NCBI GenBank assembly: GCA_019739215.1
Contig: JAHHDR010000036.1
Location: 1-64,000, forward strand
Source: Rhizobium sp.
GTDB lineage: Bacteria > Pseudomonadota > Alphaproteobacteria > Rhizobiales > Rhizobiaceae
Reading direction: 5' to 3'
DNA: 64,000 nt
Made by a program: the position numbers and the translations under genes. The number at the start of each line of letters is the position of its first letter. The first letter of the stretch is position 1. Below the pieces are notes generated by a model that was given only the letters and a program-made list of their open reading frames with translations, had not been told where the DNA came from and searched no databases. Shown one piece after another: positions 62,134 through 64,000 of the stretch.

Positions 62134-63060
62134 ATGACCATCTTTGCCGTTCGGCATATCACCACCTACAGCTATCGCCGCAAGGTGCGCTTCGGCGAGC
62201 ACCGCCTGCTGTTTCGTCCGCGCGACAGCTACGACCAGCGCCTGCTGACGGAAAGCCTGGTCACCCGGCCGGAGCCCGTATCGGTCCGATGGGTTCATGA
62301 TGTCTTCGGCAATTGCGTCGCGCTCGTCGGCTTCGATACTGCCGCGAGCGAGCTCAAGTTCGAAACCAACATTACGCTGGAGCACACGTCGGACGTGCCC
62401 CTCGACCTGATCATCGACGATGAGGCCCGGCACTATCCCTTTTCCTACGATCCGCTGGAACTGCCCGACATCCGCCCGCTGATGGAGCGGCACTGTCCAG
62501 ATCCGGCCGGTGCGGTCGATCACTGGGCGCGACAGTTCGTCAAGGTCGGGCATCCCACGGATACCGGCCATCTCCTGATGACGATGTGCTACGCGATCCG
62601 CGAAAGTTTCATCTACCGTCGGCGATCCAGCCGGGGCATCCAGCTGCCGACCGAGACGCTCGAACTCCGAAGCGGGACCTGCCGCGATTTTGCGCTGCTG
62701 ATGATGGAGGGTGCCAGAGCCCTGGGCCTGCCGGCACGCTTCGTCTCCGGCTACATTTTCGTGCCGGATCGCGATGGCTCCCAGACGTTGGGCGGCGGCT
62801 CGACGCATGCATGGTGCCAGATCTACCTGCCCGGCGCAGGCTGGGTCGAATTCGATCCGACCAACGGGATCGTCGGAAGCCGCGACCTGATCCGCGTCGC
62901 GGTGGCCCGCGATCCGCGCCAAGCCATTCCGCTCTCTGGCAGCTATGACGGCGATGCCGAAGACTATCTCGACATGAACGTCCAGGTGAATGTGACATCG
63001 ATCGGCCAGTCATCGCCGTCGCTCGGCACGGGGCAGCGCCCGCTGCAACTGGCGCGCTGA
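62134..63060 (+). CDS. Transglutaminase-like protease fold protein
   Basis: A 308-residue protein. The N-terminal part has AVRHITTYSYRRKVRFGEHRLLFRPRDSYDQRLL, the transglutaminase_N pattern. The core is LELRSGTCRDFALLMMEGARALGLPARFVSGYIF with C as nucleophile, and GGSTHAWCQIYLPGAGWVEFDPTNG with the histidine and aspartate of the triad. Such proteins are thiol hydrolases or cross-linkers, in bacteria linked with alpha-E and circularly permuted ATP-grasp genes. Start at 62134 follows the family; ATG 62113 is possible. Confidence 0.88.
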   Translation: MTIFAVRHITTYSYRRKVRFGEHRLLFRPRDSYDQRLLTESLVTRPEPVSVRWVHDVFGNCVALVGFDTAASELKFETNITLEHTSDVPLDLIIDDEARHYPFSYDPLELPDIRPLMERHCPDPAGAVDHWARQFVKVGHPTDTGHLLMTMCYAIRESFIYRRRSSRGIQLPTETLELRSGTCRDFALLMMEGARALGLPARFVSGYIFVPDRDGSQTLGGGSTHAWCQIYLPGAGWVEFDPTNGIVGSRDLIRVAVARDPRQAIPLSGSYDGDAEDYLDMNVQVNVTSIGQSSPSLGTGQRPLQLAR

Positions 63061-63145
63061 ACGGCTTTTGGAACTCAGCGGCGCCCTTGTGAGTTAGCGG
63101 CACGACGCGGCGTGGCCGCCAATGCCAACTTGCGGGTTCCAACTC

Positions 63146-63973
63146 ATGAAGATACGTGCCGGTTTCAAGCTTGCCTACGAGTGCGCGCAGCCAACGCCGA
63201 TGTTGCTCTGCCTCAATATCCATCCGTCGCGCCGGATCGACCTCCTGACCGAGCAGGTTCTGGAATTCTCACCCCCGATGGAGGCGTGGCATTATACCGA
63301 CGGGTTCGGCAACTCGTGCAGCCGTATCGTGGCGCCAGTCGGGCTGACCGAAATCACCACGAATTTCGAGATCTATGACACAGGCCTGCCGGATCCCGTG
63401 CCCGAGGGCGCGATCCAGCACCCGATCCAGGACCTGCCGGACGACGTGCTCGTCTATCTTCTCGCCAGCCGCTACTGCGACACCGAGAAGCTCAGCGATT
63501 TCGCGTGGCAGCAGTTCGCCGGCATCGAGGCCGGATGGCCGCTGGTCAAGGCGATCACCGACTTTGTGCATGGCCATATCGCGTTCGACTACCAGCGCGC
63601 CGACCTGTTGCGGACGGCCCATGGCGGCTACATCGACAAGACCGGGGTCTGCCGGGACTATGCGCATCTCGCCATCACCCTGTGCCGCTGCATGAACATA
63701 CCGGCGCGATACTGCACGGGCTATCTCGGTGACATCGGCGTGCCCCGGGATCCGGCGCCAATGGATTTCTCCGCTTGGTTCGAGGTGTTCTTATCCGGTC
63801 GCTGGCATACGCTGGATGCCCGGCACAACATCCCGCGGATTGGTCGGATCCTGATGGCAACGGGACGGGACGCCACGGACGTGGCGCTGTCGACCAGTTT
63901 CGGGCCATCGCTGCTCAGCACCTTCGAGGTCCTGACCGAAGAGATCGTGCCGCAAAGCGGCGTTGCGGCCTGA
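63146..63973 (+). CDS. Transglutaminase-like protein (second copy)
   Basis: A 275-residue protein of the same superfamily as the previous gene but distant from it: MKIRAGFKLAYECAQPTPMLLCLNIHPSRRIDLLTEQVLEF, followed by YIDKTGVCRDYAHLAITLCRCMNIPARYCTGYLGDIG with the nucleophilic cysteine and MDFSAWFEVFLSGRWHTLDARHNIPRIGRILMATGRDATDVALST. The catalytic histidine position seen in the first copy (THAW) is SAWF here, i.e. the H is missing. The pair is ~85 bases apart, same direction, likely one operon. The window ends shortly after. Confidence 0.85.
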   Translation: MKIRAGFKLAYECAQPTPMLLCLNIHPSRRIDLLTEQVLEFSPPMEAWHYTDGFGNSCSRIVAPVGLTEITTNFEIYDTGLPDPVPEGAIQHPIQDLPDDVLVYLLASRYCDTEKLSDFAWQQFAGIEAGWPLVKAITDFVHGHIAFDYQRADLLRTAHGGYIDKTGVCRDYAHLAITLCRCMNIPARYCTGYLGDIGVPRDPAPMDFSAWFEVFLSGRWHTLDARHNIPRIGRILMATGRDATDVALSTSFGPSLLSTFEVLTEEIVPQSGVAA

Positions 63974-64000
63974 CACCGGAACGATTTCGTCGTCAGGACG

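Overview
The window looks like chromosome of an alphaproteobacterium of the order Hyphomicrobiales (Rhizobiales), probably Rhizobiaceae or a close relative. The evidence is high GC with strong G/C third-position bias, a permuted two-piece tmRNA with the tag ANDNYAEARLAA, a Rhizobiaceae-type short flagellin, paired Ku genes around a PE-ligase-polymerase LigD, and a familiar backbone order (sspB-ssrA-thyA-folA-hflKC-DUF2065-degP-serB-miaA-ilvIH-ilvC). No species can be named from the sequence alone.

Layout. Positions 1-2000 are accessory: a broken Gp37/Gp68-type (DUF5131) gene, a HigA antitoxin fragment, a degenerate second copy of the uvrD 3' end, and a RelE/HigB-like toxin-antitoxin pair next to the true uvrD 3' end. 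From 2 to 16 kb come uvrD (with an in-frame palindromic insertion and one frameshift), an RND efflux operon with a ribbon-helix-helix protein, a YdeI-like protein, a giant AsmA protein, a D-2-hydroxyacid dehydrogenase-like flavoprotein, a thioesterase and DUF4169. From 16 to 25 kb is the conserved core: sspB, ssrA, thyA, folA, hflK, hflC, degP, serB, miaA. From 25 to 31 kb are regulators and accessory enzymes plus a HerA-like ATPase. At 31-33.5 kb is ilvIH behind a leader-peptide attenuator. From 33.5 to 46 kb are single accessory genes and regulators (LysE exporter, RecD-like helicase, MerR/LuxR hybrid, pdxJ, Lrp, LysR, flagellin). ilvC follows a TetR gene at 46 kb, then come a GGDEF protein, a NAL1-like serine protease with a small partner, an aminotransferase and an epimerase. 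The end (54-64 kb) has an endonuclease/phosphatase-Nudix-PhzF run, tRNA-Lys, a Ku-LigD-Ku end-joining locus and two transglutaminase-like genes.

Functional links. ssrA (tags stalled peptides) lies directly upstream of sspB (delivers tagged peptides to ClpXP) on the same strand. hflKC and degP are a membrane/periplasm quality-control group. ilvIH and ilvC supply branched-chain amino acids, with an attenuator whose 18-residue leader contains IILVV. thyA/folA form the thymidylate-folate pair. Ku1-LigD are co-directional and Ku2 is convergent.

Assembly caution. Six genes carry frameshifts, and all 16 I could place are single-base insertions. Removing them restores full-length proteins; IlvC returns to exactly 339 residues. 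Twelve of the 16 lie between 54.88 and 57.08 kb. This looks like a base-calling or consensus problem rather than gene decay. The most interesting biology is the uvrD-end duplication around the toxin-antitoxin cassette, the palindromic insert inside the UvrD helicase core, the protease with a separately encoded partner domain, and a 19-bp site shared by an exporter gene and an aminotransferase gene.
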